A stretch of 64,000 nt of DNA from Fictibacillus solisalsi (GTDB taxonomy: Bacteria; Bacillota; Bacilli; Bacillales; Fictibacillaceae): assembly GCF_900103485.1 (NCBI RefSeq), contig NZ_FNHW01000001.1, positions 1,213,418 through 1,277,417 of the forward strand, read 5' to 3'. The notes beneath the pieces are model-generated. The model was not told where the DNA came from and ran no database searches. It worked only from the letters and a program-made list of their open reading frames with translations. Position numbers and translations under genes: made by a program. Shown here one piece after another: positions 55,843 through 63,886 of the stretch (positions are counted from its first letter, which is position 1; the number at the start of each line of letters is the position of its first letter).

Positions 55843-55852
55843 TGCGTATAAT

Positions 55853-55893
55853 AAAAAGGCTTTCAGTAATTGTTTACTGAAGCCTTTTTTTGT
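55853..55893. terminator. Bidirectional terminator
   Basis: AAAAAGGCTTTCAGTAA pairs with TTACTGAAGCCTTTTT (one unpaired T) around a short loop with a T run on each strand, between the Rieske oxidoreductase gene and the convergent hydrolase gene. Confidence 0.85.
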
Positions 55894-56611
55894 TGGCATG
55901 ACAGGCTCTAATGAACCCCTCAAGCAAGGTTGCCCGTGACGGGGTATCATTCAATTCCTCGGGATGCCACTGAACGCCTAAGATAAATTGTTTCGGGTTC
56001 ACTGATTCTACTGCTTCAATCACGCCATCGGGAGCAAAGGCGACCGGGCGGAGAGCAGAGGGGATCGATTTAACTGCTTGATGGTGAAAACTGTTGACCC
56101 GCAAATTCGTTTTCCTCCCTGTAATGTCATGCAGCAGGGAATTTTCCACAACAGCAATCGAATGAGTGGGCACACTGCGCGGGGCCTCCTGATGATGTTT
56201 AATATAATTTTTCAGTTCGGAGCCCACATCCTGAAACAAGGTGCCGCCGAGAGCGACATTTAAAATGCCCGTCCCCCTGCATATGCCTAAAACAGGCTTG
56301 TTCTGCTCTAGTGCTTCGTTTAGCACTCCGATTTCATAATCGTCTTGCTGCGGGTTTACTTTTCCAAGGCTTTGTACTGGTTCTTCTCCAAAAAAGAATG
56401 GATCGATATCATCGCCACCTGGAAGCAGGAGACCGTCACAAAGTGCCAGACTTTTGTATGCTGCCTCACGATCCACAGACGGTAAAAGAATAGGTAACCC
56501 TCCAGCTTTAATAATGGCTTTACTGTAGGCCAGGTTTAAAATGGAACTGAGGTTTCCATTGTGCATGGAAGAGGAAACTGTTATCCCGACCACGGGAAGA
56601 ATTCCATTCAT
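55874..56611 (-). CDS. Class I glutamine amidotransferase-like gamma-glutamyl hydrolase (PuuD-like)
   Basis: A 245-residue cytoplasmic hydrolase of peptidase family C26. The nucleophile Cys is in PVLGICRGTGILNVALGG near residue 110, and the His-Glu pair is in QFILGVQWHPEELND near residue 222. LPGGDDIDPFFFGEEP near residue 65 is also typical. PuuD removes the gamma-glutamyl group from gamma-glutamyl-gamma-aminobutyrate in putrescine breakdown; related enzymes act on other gamma-glutamyl amides. No other puu gene is nearby, but ggt is its divergent neighbour, so both may handle gamma-glutamyl compounds. ATG 56611 has AAAGGATGG upstream. Confidence 0.88.
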   Translation of the reverse strand: MNGILPVVGITVSSSMHNGNLSSILNLAYSKAIIKAGGLPILLPSVDREAAYKSLALCDGLLLPGGDDIDPFFFGEEPVQSLGKVNPQQDDYEIGVLNEALEQNKPVLGICRGTGILNVALGGTLFQDVGSELKNYIKHHQEAPRSVPTHSIAVVENSLLHDITGRKTNLRVNSFHHQAVKSIPSALRPVAFAPDGVIEAVESVNPKQFILGVQWHPEELNDTPSRATLLEGFIRACHANKKRLQ

Positions 56612-56669
56612 GAATAACCATCCTTTCCTCTCATTCGGTTTCTACAAGTATGCCCAAATATAAATGAAC

Positions 56670-56694
56670 GTTTGCAAACGAAGTAAAAGGGTAT
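56670..56694 (+). promoter_or_regulatory. Sigma-B-like promoter of ggt
   Basis: GTTTGC (56670-56675), 13 bases, GGGTAT (56689-56694). The -10 is a perfect sigma-B match; the -35 deviates at the last two positions. It lies 50 bases ahead of the ggt start. The -35 is inside the 12-base palindrome CGTTTGCAAACG (56669-56680). Confidence 0.5.
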
Positions 56695-56743
56695 ACATAA
56701 ACCGGTTAATTATCTAAAAATTCAAAATTCAGGGAGGTTAAGC

Positions 56744-58510
56744 ATGAAGCAAAAATTCTCAGTTTTTTTGATCATGGTTCTCAGTTTTTTGATTGTATTC
56801 CAGCCCAGTGGAGGACTGGCAAAGGCGTCACAGAAGCCTGAGAAAAATCATTCGTATTCACAAGTTGCCTATGGCCAGGACGGAATGGTAGCCAGCGCCA
56901 CCCCTTTCGCTTCCAAAATTGGAGCGGAGGTACTCAAAAGTGGCGGCAATGCGGTAGATGCAGCTGTTGCCATACAGTTTGCGCTCAATGTCACGGAGCC
57001 AATGATGTCGGGGATCGGCGGAGGGGGTTTTATGATGGTGTATGATGCCAGCACCAACAAAACTTCCATTGTGGACAGCCGGGAACGTGCCCCGGCGGGA
57101 GCTGAACCCGATATGTTTCTTGGCGGGGATGGAAAACCGATTCCCTTTGAAGAAAGGGTCACTCAAGGAACAGCAGTAGGTGTTCCAGGAACGTTGGCCG
57201 GCCTTCAAAAAGCACTGGATAAATGGGGAACCAAGCCAATGAGCGTGCTTATCAATCCGGCCATTGGCCTGGCTCAGCATGGCTTCAGGATTGATTCAGT
57301 TCTTGCAAAATCAATTGAAGAGAGCAAAGATAAGCTCTCAATGTCAGCGGCTAGAGATGTTTTTCTGCCGCATGGAAAACCATTAAAAGAAGGAGACAAG
57401 CTCGTTCAAAAGGATTTGGCCAGAACCTTCCGCCTGATTCGCAAGGACGGACCTGATGTGTTATACAAGGGTGAAATTGGACGTGCACTTGCGCGGACGG
57501 TGCAAAAAAAAGGAGGAACGATTAAGCCCTCCGATCTCAGAAAATATCAAGTGACTGTTGATCAGCCGGTATGGGGTGATTATAAAGAATACCAGGTCGC
57601 CAGCATGCCGCCGCCAAGCTCAGGAGGGGTTTTCCTCTTGCAGATGCTGAAGTTGCTTGATAGCTACCATTTATCTCAATACGACGTGGAATCGTGGCAA
57701 AAGTATCACCTCCTTGCTGAAGCCATGCATCTTTCCTATGCCGATCGGGCAGCTTATGCCGGTGACCCGGAATTTGTAAAGGTGCCAGTCAAGGGGCTTC
57801 TGCATCCGGATTATATTAAAGAGCGCCAGGCTCTTATGGGTCTTGACCATATGAATAAGACGGTAAAGGCAGGGAACCCTTGGAAATATGAAAATGACAC
57901 CCCGAATTACAAAGTCGTTCCCCAAAATGACGACAAAAAAATCGGACAGACGACACATTTTACAGTAGCCGACCGATGGGGGAATGTGGTTTCCTACACA
58001 ACGACCATTGAGCAAGTGTTTGGAACGGGAATCATGGTTCCGGGTTATGGATTCATGCTCAATAACGAGCTCACGGATTTTGATGCGGTTCCTGGTGGAG
58101 CGAACGAGGTGCAGCCCAATAAACGGCCGTTAAGCAGCATGACACCGACCATCATCTTCAAAAATAATAAACCATATTTAACCGTTGGTTCACCAGGCGG
58201 CCCAACGATTATCACTTCGGTATTACAGACCATTCTCCACTCTATCGAATATGAAATGGAATTAAAAGCGGCGGTGGAAGAACCAAGAATATATACGAAT
58301 AATGTGAACAACTATCAGTACGAAAAAGGAATTCCAGCCGATATTCTTTCAGCATTGAATAAAAAAGGTCATGCTTTTGGCCAGCCCGGCGATGAAATCG
58401 GCAACGTCCAAAGCATCTTTATCGACAGCAAAGAGGGCTATTTTAAAGGTGTGGCCGACTCCAGCCGAAAGGGTGCCGCCATTGGTGTCACACTAAACAA
58501 CAGAAAATAA
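56744..58510 (+). CDS. ggt: Gamma-glutamyltransferase (secreted)
   Basis: A 588-residue exported enzyme that hydrolyses or transfers gamma-glutamyl groups from glutathione-like compounds, glutamine or poly-gamma-glutamate. A signal peptide covers about residues 1-27. The large subunit has GGNAVDAAVAIQFALNVTEP, SGIGGGGFMMVYD and VDSRERAPAG; the small subunit should begin at the catalytic Thr of QTTHFTVADRWGNVVS (about residue 402), formed by self-cleavage. The later PLSSMTPTIIF and VGSPGGPTIITSV complete the signature. ATG 56744 follows AGGGAGG. It ends at a strong terminator. Confidence 0.96.
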   Translation: MKQKFSVFLIMVLSFLIVFQPSGGLAKASQKPEKNHSYSQVAYGQDGMVASATPFASKIGAEVLKSGGNAVDAAVAIQFALNVTEPMMSGIGGGGFMMVYDASTNKTSIVDSRERAPAGAEPDMFLGGDGKPIPFEERVTQGTAVGVPGTLAGLQKALDKWGTKPMSVLINPAIGLAQHGFRIDSVLAKSIEESKDKLSMSAARDVFLPHGKPLKEGDKLVQKDLARTFRLIRKDGPDVLYKGEIGRALARTVQKKGGTIKPSDLRKYQVTVDQPVWGDYKEYQVASMPPPSSGGVFLLQMLKLLDSYHLSQYDVESWQKYHLLAEAMHLSYADRAAYAGDPEFVKVPVKGLLHPDYIKERQALMGLDHMNKTVKAGNPWKYENDTPNYKVVPQNDDKKIGQTTHFTVADRWGNVVSYTTTIEQVFGTGIMVPGYGFMLNNELTDFDAVPGGANEVQPNKRPLSSMTPTIIFKNNKPYLTVGSPGGPTIITSVLQTILHSIEYEMELKAAVEEPRIYTNNVNNYQYEKGIPADILSALNKKGHAFGQPGDEIGNVQSIFIDSKEGYFKGVADSSRKGAAIGVTLNNRK

Positions 58511-58511
58511 T

Positions 58512-58548
58512 GAAAGAAGACACATGGACAGTCCATGTGTCTTCTTTC
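58512..58548. terminator. Bidirectional terminator between ggt and the CBS-ACT gene
   Basis: GAAAGAAGACACATGGA pairs perfectly over 17 bases with TCCATGTGTCTTCTTTC around CAG. Unusually long and symmetrical, directly after the ggt stop. Confidence 0.8.
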
Positions 58549-58551
58549 AAT

Positions 58552-59208
58552 TTAAAATGCCGATTCATACTCCCGCAAATCTTCCACTTCCGCTACCTTA
58601 AACCCGCTGTGTTCAAGTTTGTGGACAAGCTGGTTTACTTGATCTTCCGTAACGGTCCGGTTGAGGGTGATGATGATTCTGCGCACGAACTGTTTTCCAG
58701 CATCCTGTGTAAACACACCTTCTATGTTGTATTCTTCTCCGATGGAGGAAAATAATTTTTTTAGTGAGCCTTTACCTTCGGTTGTAGAAACGGTCAGCGA
58801 ATATCCGCCCTTTTTTATGCCATATGAATCTTCAAGAATATCCATCACTTTTGAGTGGGTGACAATTCCCTGAAAATGGCCGTTTTGGTCAAGAACCGCA
58901 AGAAAAGGGAGACGTCTGATGGTAAAAAGAACTTTAAAGAAGGGAGTATCCTCATACACAAAGGCGCTTTTCTCTTTCAGCAGATGACTTACAGGATCAG
59001 AGAGTGGTCCATTTCCCTCAATTAAATAATCGGAAGTGGCTTCTTTGTAGATTAACCCCATGAAAGTCTGTTGGGTTTCATCAAGAACGGGTATGCACCT
59101 GAACCCCGATTCAACCAGCTTTTTTCGGCTGTCTGCAATAGAAGTATCTGCGGTGACATAGGTAACTTTGGCTTTTGGTACATAGTTCGACTTAATTTTT
59201 ATCTCCAT
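58552..59208 (-). CDS. CBS-domain plus ACT-like protein (CbpA-type)
   Basis: A 218-residue cytoplasmic protein. Two CBS motifs cover about residues 1-130 (TADTSIADSRKKLVESGFRC, then LPFLAVLDQNGHFQGIVTHS). An ACT-like domain covers about 137-210 (YSLTVSTTEGKGSLKKLFSS). CBS pairs bind adenine nucleotides, and this CBS-ACT layout recalls the c-di-AMP-binding protein CbpA of Listeria, so c-di-AMP or AMP/ATP sensing is a reasonable guess. ATG 59208 lies only about two bases from AAGGGGGAG, a tight spacing, but no better in-frame start is visible. Confidence 0.78.
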   Translation of the reverse strand: MEIKIKSNYVPKAKVTYVTADTSIADSRKKLVESGFRCIPVLDETQQTFMGLIYKEATSDYLIEGNGPLSDPVSHLLKEKSAFVYEDTPFFKVLFTIRRLPFLAVLDQNGHFQGIVTHSKVMDILEDSYGIKKGGYSLTVSTTEGKGSLKKLFSSIGEEYNIEGVFTQDAGKQFVRRIIITLNRTVTEDQVNQLVHKLEHSGFKVAEVEDLREYESAF

Positions 59209-59452
59209 CTCCCCCTTGAAATCATAAGGGCTTTACTACTACTTTCGTCATGAGTCTCCCGATTCCCTTTTCTGCAGAAGGTATAGTACAAATTTAGACG
59301 TGTTTCTTCTCCTTTGGTCAAAAGTCCTGTGTAAATTCTCCCCTTTTTTATCTTCATTTGTCGGATATTTCCTCCTATTGACGCAAGGAGTCAAAAAAAC
59401 TAACCAGAAATAGGTAAAGGTAATTAAATGCTCATTTTAAGGAGGATAATTA

Positions 59453-60958
59453 ATGAAAAAAAATGCGAACAAAGCCGTTAAAGCAACAACAGCAGCGCTG
59501 CTTGCGGCCGGCTTATTTACTGGATCTGCTGCTGCCGCTGCAGCGGAGAGCCATCATTCTTCTCCATCCAAGATACCAGGGGCGTACCAATCTTCAAGCA
59601 AAGTGTTTAATGTACCTAAAGTGCCTTTTAAAGGACTGGCTAAAAAAGGAAGTGGCCAGGATGAAATAGGACCTTCTAAACCGAGCTACAAAATGAATGT
59701 TTTTTACGATAGTAAAAAGCACCAGATCTCAGGAACGTTAACAGTCAAGTTGAAAAACAACCTGAAGAAAAATCTGAATGAACTATATTTTAATGTTTGG
59801 GGCAACGCCGAAGATTTTGCTGAAAATGGTGGCGGCACGGATGTGAGCAATGTGAAGGTCAACGGTAAACAGGCCGTTTACAATGTAGATGGAACAGCGT
59901 TACATATCCCTACGGTTAACATTAAAAAGGGGGCTACGGCCTCTGTCAGCATGAATTTTACCGTATCTGTTCCTCATCAGCAGGATCGGTTTGGCTGGTT
60001 TAAAAATACCGTTTCCCTTGGTAACTGGTTTCCGATTCTTGCAGTCTATGATAAAGAAGGATGGAATGTAGATCCGTATTTCAATGCAGGGGAATCGTTC
60101 TATTCCTTAACCGGCGATTACGACGTAACCCTGACCACGGATAAAAAACAGGTAATTGCGGCGACCGGAGAGGAAATCGGTAAACCCCGAACCGCAGGAA
60201 ATCTCGCCATCCACAGGTACAAAGCCCATAATGTAAGGGATTTTGCATTAGAGATGGATCCTACGTATAAAGTAAAAAAAGGAATGGTCAACAATGTTAA
60301 GATCAATGTTTACTATACGGCAGAACAAGCTGCCTATGCGGATTCAATGCTTGCATCCGGCCTGAAAAGCATTGATCTCTTCAGTGACCATTTTGGAACC
60401 TATCCTTGGCCAGAGCTTGATATTGTCGGTATGGAAGGTTGGTTCGGAGGGATGGAATATCCTCAGCTGGTCATGATCAGCATTGCGGGTACCCGCTCAC
60501 AGGAATGGGTGAAATCCGTTACTGCGCATGAAATCGGCCATCAGTGGTTTTATGGTATTATCGGGGACAATGAATATGATGAGCCGTGGCTTGACGAGTC
60601 CTTTGCAACGTTCGCCGCAGCATTGCATGATAATGAGCTGAACCAATTGACAACTCCTCCTGTAGCTAACAAGGAGTTCCACCTTTCTTCACCAGTTTCC
60701 ACCTTTACCGCATACGGAGATGAGGGTGTCAATGCTTACTACCAGATGATCTATGGTTACGGTTCCCGCACCTTAAATGATCTGCGTGTGAAGTTGGGTG
60801 ACAAAGTGTTCTATTCAGCTATGAAAGCTTATTTCAAAGAAAAGAAGTTTGGCGTAACCACAACCAAAGATTTTATACGTATTATGGAAAGAGAAAGCGG
60901 CAAGGATCTCGGTGACTTCTTCAAGGATCACCGCGTCTATGTATCCGATCAGGAATAA
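59453..60958 (+). CDS. Secreted M1 family metallopeptidase
   Basis: A 501-residue exported zinc peptidase. A signal peptide of about 30 residues ends in an Ala-rich stretch (SAAAAAAES). The M1 N-terminal beta domain covers about 80-260. The catalytic domain has the substrate-binding GGMEYPQLV near residue 336, where GAMEN is usual, the zinc motif HEIGHQW near residue 359, and the third ligand Glu in WLDESFATF near 381. A conserved Tyr is in YYQMIYGYGS. It lacks the large C-terminal domain of classical aminopeptidase N, so it is a short form. ATG 59453 follows AAGGAGG. It is likely to digest peptides outside the cell or at the wall. Confidence 0.92.
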   Translation: MKKNANKAVKATTAALLAAGLFTGSAAAAAAESHHSSPSKIPGAYQSSSKVFNVPKVPFKGLAKKGSGQDEIGPSKPSYKMNVFYDSKKHQISGTLTVKLKNNLKKNLNELYFNVWGNAEDFAENGGGTDVSNVKVNGKQAVYNVDGTALHIPTVNIKKGATASVSMNFTVSVPHQQDRFGWFKNTVSLGNWFPILAVYDKEGWNVDPYFNAGESFYSLTGDYDVTLTTDKKQVIAATGEEIGKPRTAGNLAIHRYKAHNVRDFALEMDPTYKVKKGMVNNVKINVYYTAEQAAYADSMLASGLKSIDLFSDHFGTYPWPELDIVGMEGWFGGMEYPQLVMISIAGTRSQEWVKSVTAHEIGHQWFYGIIGDNEYDEPWLDESFATFAAALHDNELNQLTTPPVANKEFHLSSPVSTFTAYGDEGVNAYYQMIYGYGSRTLNDLRVKLGDKVFYSAMKAYFKEKKFGVTTTKDFIRIMERESGKDLGDFFKDHRVYVSDQE

Positions 60959-60974
60959 TTCAAACGTGTTTAAA

Positions 60975-61007
60975 AGCTGGCTCTATTTTAAAAGGGCCGG
61001 CTTTTTT
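60975..61007 (+). terminator. Terminator of the M1 peptidase gene
   Basis: AGCTGGCTCT pairs with AGGGCCGGCT (two G-T pairs) around an AT-rich loop, followed by TTTTTT. Confidence 0.7.
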
Positions 61008-61099
61008 AATGAACAGATCGTGTGAAAAAGGCAAGCAGAGTAAAAAAGGCAGGAGCAGGGAAGTATGGAAGAAAACGAGACATAAGAAAGGGAGAAACT

Positions 61100-61391
61100 A
61101 TGCTTAAAACGTTATTGTTCTGTTCATCTTGTTCCTGCCGGTTATCATGTACGTGTTAAAAGAGAGGTTTGAACCAGCGGCAACTGTGTTCTCATGTCTG
61201 GCCTATCTCAGCTTTTTAGCTTTTTCATTATTGCTTCTCTAACGGTCTACGACATGATTGTAACTTATCGTGTGTTTATGACCACGGTGCATCGAATCTT
61301 TTTAAACCCGGTTTTCCTTATTTCTTCATCCTATCTGGGATTGCACCTTCTTTATCTGTTATTTTCCGTCATCTTTAAACAGAAAAGCTGA
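61100..61391 (+). pseudogene. Small membrane protein gene broken by two single-base frameshifts
   Basis: ATG 61100 has a strong AAAGGGAG site but its frame stops after 19 codons. Adding one A to the run AAAA near 61106-61109 moves it into a frame reading VIVLFILFLPVIMYVLKERF, and adding one T to the run of five near 61214 moves it into FFIIASLTVYDMIVTYRVF, ending LLYLLFSVIFKQKS at TGA 61391. The restored protein would be about 97 residues with three membrane segments. Both lesions sit in homopolymer runs, so either a decayed gene or sequencing errors could explain it. No family recognised. Confidence 0.55.
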
Positions 61392-61454
61392 TCTTTTTGA
61401 AGAATAAGGTAAATACAGGCTATTCAACCGGTGTGTAATCCATTAAGATTAGGA

Positions 61455-61468
61455 TAAAAACGCTTACA
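61455..61468 (+). promoter_or_regulatory. cre-like site upstream of the sugar-sensing genes
   Basis: TAAAAACGCTTACA fits the CcpA consensus TGWNANCGNTNWCA except at position 2. It lies 14 bases ahead of the GTG start, between a possible -10 (TAAGAT, 61444-61449) and the ribosome binding site, where CcpA would repress. Confidence 0.45.
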
Positions 61469-61481
61469 AGGGGTATGAATT

Positions 61482-62444
61482 GTGTTAAAAAAAGTGGGAG
61501 TTACCGGATTTTTCGCCCTTTTTATGCTCAATGCCGGCTTAATGCTTTATTTTGGAAGGGAAACATTCCAGGTTACTTCAAACGCACAGCAGCCTTCCCG
61601 CTATTCCTATCATTTTGTTTTAATTTCCGAAGAAGTGGACAATGAGTATTGGAGACTGGTAGAAAAGGGAGCGGAAGCTGCATCAGGAAAACATAACATT
61701 CATCTGGATTATTGGGGGCCAAAACAGGCGAATAACGAAGATCAGCTTACGTTTATTGACAAAGCGATCGCAAGTAAAGTGGATGGCATCATGACCCAGG
61801 GGGTTTCCAGCGACACCTTCAACTATCTTGTCAACAAATCGGTCCAAAAGGGAATCCCGGTTATTACCGTGGATACCGATGCTCCAGACAGTGTCCGTCT
61901 GGCTTATGTCGGCTCCGACAATTATCTCGCAGGAAAACTGGCCGGAGAGACAGTGATCAAGCAGACCTCAGGGCAACAAAAAGTAGGGATCGTCACAGGC
62001 CGGTTCGAAGCCTCCAACCAGCAGCTTCGCGTAAAAGGGTTTAAAGACGCCGTCTCAAGTGTCTCCCGCATTCAAATTGCCGGAATAGGAGAATCCAACA
62101 TTACAAAAAGCGGTGCCATACAGGCAACATATGAACTGCTAAAAAACCATCGGGACATTACCGCGTTTTATGGTACCAGTGCTCTTGACGGACTGGGTAT
62201 TAGTCAGGTGGCCTCTCTGTATCAGCAAAAGAAAAGGCCGTTTATTATCGCTTTTGACACCCTCCCTGAGACATTAACCCTTCTAAACAAGCATAAAATT
62301 GATGCAACTGTTGCGCAATACCCTTTTATCATGGGAGAGCGGGCGGTCGAAACACTGTTTGCCATCAAAAAAGGAGCATACCCGGGTTCTCTTCAATATA
62401 CCAAAACCGATATTATGACAAATTTGAAGGGGAGCCATCCATGA
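61482..62444 (+). CDS. Membrane-anchored sugar-binding protein (RbsB/XylF-like)
   Basis: A 320-residue extracytoplasmic protein of the Peripla_BP_4 type. A hydrophobic N-terminus (TGFFALFMLNAGLMLYFG) lacks a lipobox Cys, so it is probably a signal anchor. Binding-protein motifs are LISEEVDNEYWRLVEKGAEA near 46, IASKVDGIMTQGVSS near 94, IPVITVDTDAP near 122 and FYGTSALDGLGISQ near 228. No ABC permease or ATPase follows; it overlaps a YesM-type kinase gene by four bases. This matches sensory binding proteins such as XylFII of clostridia, which pass the ligand signal to LytS. It starts at GTG 61482 behind CAAGGGG. Confidence 0.88.
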   Translation: MLKKVGVTGFFALFMLNAGLMLYFGRETFQVTSNAQQPSRYSYHFVLISEEVDNEYWRLVEKGAEAASGKHNIHLDYWGPKQANNEDQLTFIDKAIASKVDGIMTQGVSSDTFNYLVNKSVQKGIPVITVDTDAPDSVRLAYVGSDNYLAGKLAGETVIKQTSGQQKVGIVTGRFEASNQQLRVKGFKDAVSSVSRIQIAGIGESNITKSGAIQATYELLKNHRDITAFYGTSALDGLGISQVASLYQQKKRPFIIAFDTLPETLTLLNKHKIDATVAQYPFIMGERAVETLFAIKKGAYPGSLQYTKTDIMTNLKGSHP

Positions 62445-63886
62445 AAACAATACGAAGCAAGCTTATCCTCTATTTTTTTGTCTTTGTTGTGCTTTTTAAT
62501 GTGGTTTCCATTTCTATTTTTTTCAGCAGCCGTTCCTTTCTCCAGGAATATGATTCCAGCTTTCGGCAATTTCTGCTGCTTAATCAAATCTCTCAAACGT
62601 CCAACCAGCTTTATGAAAAAGCAAACCAATTTGTGCTCGGCAGGAATCAGCGTGTGCTGAATGATTTTCAGAAGCTCAGGGTGACATTAAACGAAAAAAC
62701 AAAGCAGCTTCAAAACCAGAAAGGATTTGGGGAAATTCAGGTGAAATCCTATATCCACATGATTGAAACCTTAATCCAGGAGTGCGAAATGTCGATCGGC
62801 TTTGCGATTCGGGATGATATCGACCAGTATTCCCTGCATATTAAGGAAGCCCGTAATACTTCTTCCTATCTTCAGGATACGACTATGTCATTGATCGATC
62901 ATAAACTAACAGACTATCAAACGTTTTATGATGATTTGGAACGAAGAAAACGCTCTTTCATATGGTTTGCCTTATTTTTGTTCAATACTACCGTATTACT
63001 GGCTGTTTTTTTCGCATTATGGTTTTCAAGAGGAATCAACAAGCCGGTTCAAATTTTGTCAAAAGCCGCATCGGAAGTGTCTGCCGGAAAGCTGGATGGG
63101 CCTATCATACATATTGATTCAAACGATGAACTTAAGCTTCTGGGTGAGACGTTTAATTTAATGAGAAAAAACATCCGCCAGTATATCGCAGAAATAGAAG
63201 AAAAGTCAGAGCTTGATTCCTTATTGAAAGAGTTGGAGCTCAAACATTTGCAAAATCAGATCAACCCGCATTTTCTCTTCAATACACTGAATACAATCTC
63301 AAGGACGGCCTATTTTGAGAATGCGGAGGAGACATCCAGGCTTATTCATGCTGTTTCCACACTTCTCCGGTACAGTCTGGGCAATATTAATCAATCGGTT
63401 CGATTGCGTGAAGAAATAAAAGTCGTGACAGAGTACTTTTACATTCAAAAAACCCGCTTTTCCGACCGCATCACTTTTTCTGTAAACGTCGCTGAAGAGT
63501 GTAAGAAAATTCAGGTGCCCCGGCTTATTCTGCAGCCAATCGTGGAAAATGCATTTATCCATGGCGTCGAGGGGATGGAAGAAGGCGGAAACATCTTATT
63601 GAACATTTTTTCAGAGAATGGAAGGACGATTGCCGAGATTCATGATAACGGAGCAGGTATGACTGAAGAACTTGTGACACTGATTACCAATCATCAGGAA
63701 AAAAACAGCCAGCATGTAGGCCATTCAACAGGAATTGGCCTGCAGAACGTTATGAGAAGGATGGAGCTTTTTTATCAAGCTGAAAATCTCGTATCCATTT
63801 CTTCCGCAAAGGGTCGAGGCACAAGTGTTAAACTAATCTTTCCCATGGAGGAGGGTGATTCACTTGAAGGCAATAATTGTGGATGA
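62441..63886 (+). CDS. YesM/LytS-type sensor histidine kinase
   Basis: A 481-residue kinase with helix 1 at about residues 8-25, an extracellular all-helical region (about 28-170), helix 2 at about 172-192, then a HAMP domain (RGINKPVQILSKAASEVSAG) and a coiled-coil linker. The His_kinase motif is LQNQINPHFLFNTLNTIS near residue 272, and the HATPase domain has QPIVENAFIHG, HDNGAGM and GIGLQNVMRRM. The extracellular part lacks an obvious Cache fold, which fits sensing through the neighbouring binding protein. ATG 62441 overlaps the binding-protein stop and its own end overlaps the regulator gene, so the three are one coupled operon. Confidence 0.93.
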   Translation: MKTIRSKLILYFFVFVVLFNVVSISIFFSSRSFLQEYDSSFRQFLLLNQISQTSNQLYEKANQFVLGRNQRVLNDFQKLRVTLNEKTKQLQNQKGFGEIQVKSYIHMIETLIQECEMSIGFAIRDDIDQYSLHIKEARNTSSYLQDTTMSLIDHKLTDYQTFYDDLERRKRSFIWFALFLFNTTVLLAVFFALWFSRGINKPVQILSKAASEVSAGKLDGPIIHIDSNDELKLLGETFNLMRKNIRQYIAEIEEKSELDSLLKELELKHLQNQINPHFLFNTLNTISRTAYFENAEETSRLIHAVSTLLRYSLGNINQSVRLREEIKVVTEYFYIQKTRFSDRITFSVNVAEECKKIQVPRLILQPIVENAFIHGVEGMEEGGNILLNIFSENGRTIAEIHDNGAGMTEELVTLITNHQEKNSQHVGHSTGIGLQNVMRRMELFYQAENLVSISSAKGRGTSVKLIFPMEEGDSLEGNNCG

